NCBI RefSeq assembly: GCF_017848315.1
Contig: NZ_JAFKEC010000052.1
Span: 1 to 42,685 of the forward strand
DNA length: 42,685 nt
Direction of reading: 5' to 3'
Origin: Pseudomonas palmensis
Lineage (GTDB): Bacteria; Pseudomonadota; Gammaproteobacteria; Pseudomonadales; Pseudomonadaceae
The notes beneath the pieces were generated by a model. That model was not told the origin of the DNA and ran no database searches. It saw only the letters and a list, made by a program, of their open reading frames with translations. Both the position numbers and the translations under genes were made by a program. Below, one piece after another: positions 41,246-42,685 of this stretch. The stretch's first letter is position 1. Every line of letters begins with the position of its first letter.

Positions 41246-42685
41246 TTATTTCTTATTCCGACAGCCAAAATAATAGTGATCATCCATGCCCTCTACAGTT
41301 CCTGTTCGAGTGTCACTTGCAGGTCGAACATTGTGATGGGACGGCTGATCCCCAACACCTCCTGCACCATAATTGTGACCTGCCGAATGGTCCTGAATAA
41401 CGAAATCCTTTCCATTCACGCGATAAGTTAGCTCTCTAGTCATAGTTGGTTTTTTATCTTCGTTTAAAATCCACTTACCATTTGAATCGGTAAGCGGCAC
41501 CATTTTTTGGCCGGCTGGATGCTGATTTTTAGGAATGCCCAACTGTCGACGCATTTCCCGCAAACTCGCACGTCTGGTATGAGCGCATGCAAGACCCAGT
41601 GGATCAGCGTAGCTAACTGGATTTAAAGCATACTGGTGGAGATTGATCCCGCCTGCATAGCTAATAGGGTCTTGGCTAAGAAATCGCCCAACCCCCGGAT
41701 CATAGTACCGATACCGGTTGTAATGCAGCCCAGTCTCCCGGTCGTGATACTGCCCCTGAAACCGTATTGGGTTACTTAGCCCAACCTGCCTTGCCCAGCC
41801 CGAGCGCTCCTCACGCACCTCCCCCCACGCCTTGTACTGCCCCACCCACGCCATCTCGCCATTGTGGTCGGTCAGCTCCATTGGCGTGCCCAGGTGATCG
41901 CACTGGTACCACGCAAGCGCATCAAACGCCTGCGGCTGCATGTGCGTGTGCCACAACGGGTCCTGGTCGAAGTCGTAACTGCGCTGGCTCCAGTCCGGCT
42001 GCTTGTGCAGCCGCACCGGCCCCCTGCGCAGGGCCTGGGCCACCGGCACAAAGCTGCCCGGCTCATACAGGTAATGCACCGTACGGCCCGTATCGCCTTC
42101 ATCACGCGGCGGGGAGCTTTCCCACGCCAGTGTGTCGCCGTCCCAGCCAAACAGCGTGAAACCACAGTCCAGCGCACGCTGGCGCTTGGCCCGTTCAAGC
42201 TGATTCCAGCCCGTGCCGGCCTGCGGCTTGTTCGAGTAATACGCAACCGAGTGTTTGTGCAGTCGCCGGCCGAGGGCGTCATAGCTGTACTCGACCTTGA
42301 GCTTGTCGTCGCTGTAGCTCTGCAGCCGGTCGAACAGGTTCCAGGTGAACTGCGCACGCACGCCGTTGTGCAGCCGTTCGGCGAGGTTGCCGCGCGCGTC
42401 GTAGGTGTAATGGGTGCCGGCGTACTCGCGCAGCAGGTTGTCCATCAACCTGTTGCGTTTCGGGGCCTGGCCCAGCGGGCGGTTGAGCTGCTGCGTCTTC
42501 TCGTCCAGCAAGTTACCCGCCGGGTCGAACGCGAATGTCTCCACCCCCAGGCGACTGGTGGCCTGCAACAGGCGACCGACAGGGTCGTACTGGTAGGCCA
42601 ACTGACCACGTCGGCTGTCGTGAATGTCGGTGAGTTGCCCGGCGCCATCGTACTGGTACTGACGCTTGAGCAACGTGGACTTGCC
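41246..42685 (-). CDS. Rhs/YD-repeat protein with HNH-type nuclease tip, 5' part beyond the window
   Basis: The frame runs off the right edge (four codons continue past the TTG at 42673). The visible 479 residues start with YD repeats (YQYDGAGQLTDIHDS; AYQYDPVGRLLQATSRLG), pass the conserved core end (YHDRETGLHYNRYRYYDPG; GRFLSQDPISYAGGINLHQYA; DPLGLA) and finish in a toxin of about 115 residues. The toxin motif ELTYRVNG then DHSAGHNYGAGGVGDQPSHH and NVRP with a late DDHYYFG matches the HNH/Endonuclease VII-type toxins (Tox-HNH-EHHH group). Rhs shells are delivered by type VI or similar systems. This is the only toxin of the array that appears intact. Confidence 0.85.
   Translation of the reverse strand, partial: GKSTLLKRQYQYDGAGQLTDIHDSRRGQLAYQYDPVGRLLQATSRLGVETFAFDPAGNLLDEKTQQLNRPLGQAPKRNRLMDNLLREYAGTHYTYDARGNLAERLHNGVRAQFTWNLFDRLQSYSDDKLKVEYSYDALGRRLHKHSVAYYSNKPQAGTGWNQLERAKRQRALDCGFTLFGWDGDTLAWESSPPRDEGDTGRTVHYLYEPGSFVPVAQALRRGPVRLHKQPDWSQRSYDFDQDPLWHTHMQPQAFDALAWYQCDHLGTPMELTDHNGEMAWVGQYKAWGEVREERSGWARQVGLSNPIRFQGQYHDRETGLHYNRYRYYDPGVGRFLSQDPISYAGGINLHQYALNPVSYADPLGLACAHTRRASLREMRRQLGIPKNQHPAGQKMVPLTDSNGKWILNEDKKPTMTRELTYRVNGKDFVIQDHSAGHNYGAGGVGDQPSHHNVRPASDTRTGTVEGMDDHYYFGCRNKK
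41694..42308 (-). repeat. Near-identical Rhs core repeat, right copy
   Basis: Counterpart of 39170-39784 inside the main Rhs gene. Recombination between the two would delete the nuclease tip, Imm50-like gene and immunity copy 3, and place the Ntox37 tip on the intact Rhs shell. Confidence 0.85.

Noticed and set aside
32316..42685. Insertion sequence or prophage as the source of the low-GC region
   Set aside because: No transposase, integrase, terminal inverted repeat or phage structural gene was found; Rhs core fragments and immunity-like genes explain the region.

Overview
The window looks like a chromosomal segment of a Pseudomonas of the P. putida/fluorescens lineage. Coding regions from 1 to about 32000 have high GC and strongly GC-biased third positions, and the gene repertoire is typical of that genus: membrane PQQ glucose dehydrogenase, a MexEF-OprN-like pump, a DUF2790 protein, CynR/CynT/CynS and FecI/FecR/FpvA-type signalling. 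No lookup could be run, so the species is not assigned.

Layout. 1-2087: the C-terminal part of a MocR/PdxR-type regulator and an AraC-GyrI regulator. 2212-6306: a cell-surface-signalling iron system (ECF sigma, FecR anti-sigma, and a divergent TonB receptor with an N-terminal signalling domain). 6480-10234: a putative cyanate operon (cynT, cynS, a DUF2790 periplasmic protein and an amidohydrolase) with divergent cynR. 10371-12652: a PAS-GGDEF protein, an orphan small gene, and a tandem pair of three-way-junction RNA-like elements ending at a terminator. 12653-15097: gcd, converging across a bidirectional terminator on a three-gene RND efflux operon (20944 down to 15163). 21065-25309: a diguanylate cyclase, a tandem universal stress protein with an Anr/FNR-like box, a Nudix hydrolase and a two-gene unknown operon. 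25413-31994: an MFS exporter, a lysine-rich histone-like protein, and a three-gene operon of TonB receptor, periplasmic binding protein and di-haem c-type cytochrome.

32316-42685 is the most unusual part: a low-GC, minus-strand polymorphic-toxin region trailing an Rhs gene whose 5' part lies beyond the right edge. The Rhs gene ends in an HNH-type nuclease tip followed by an Imm50-like immunity gene. After it come about 9 kb of displaced modules: an orphan Rhs tip with an Ntox37-like toxin and its candidate immunity gene, three full-length 205-residue paralogues of one unrecognised immunity family, five other intact immunity-like genes, and at least five decayed toxin tails and Rhs core fragments. 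Nearly all toxins are broken while the immunity ORFs are open. This fits an archive in which immunity is kept after toxin tips have been replaced by recombination in the Rhs core. The shared toxin of the 205-residue family can be partly rebuilt from two frameshifted copies and carries conserved histidine motifs; this toxin-immunity pair is the best candidate for an undescribed system here.
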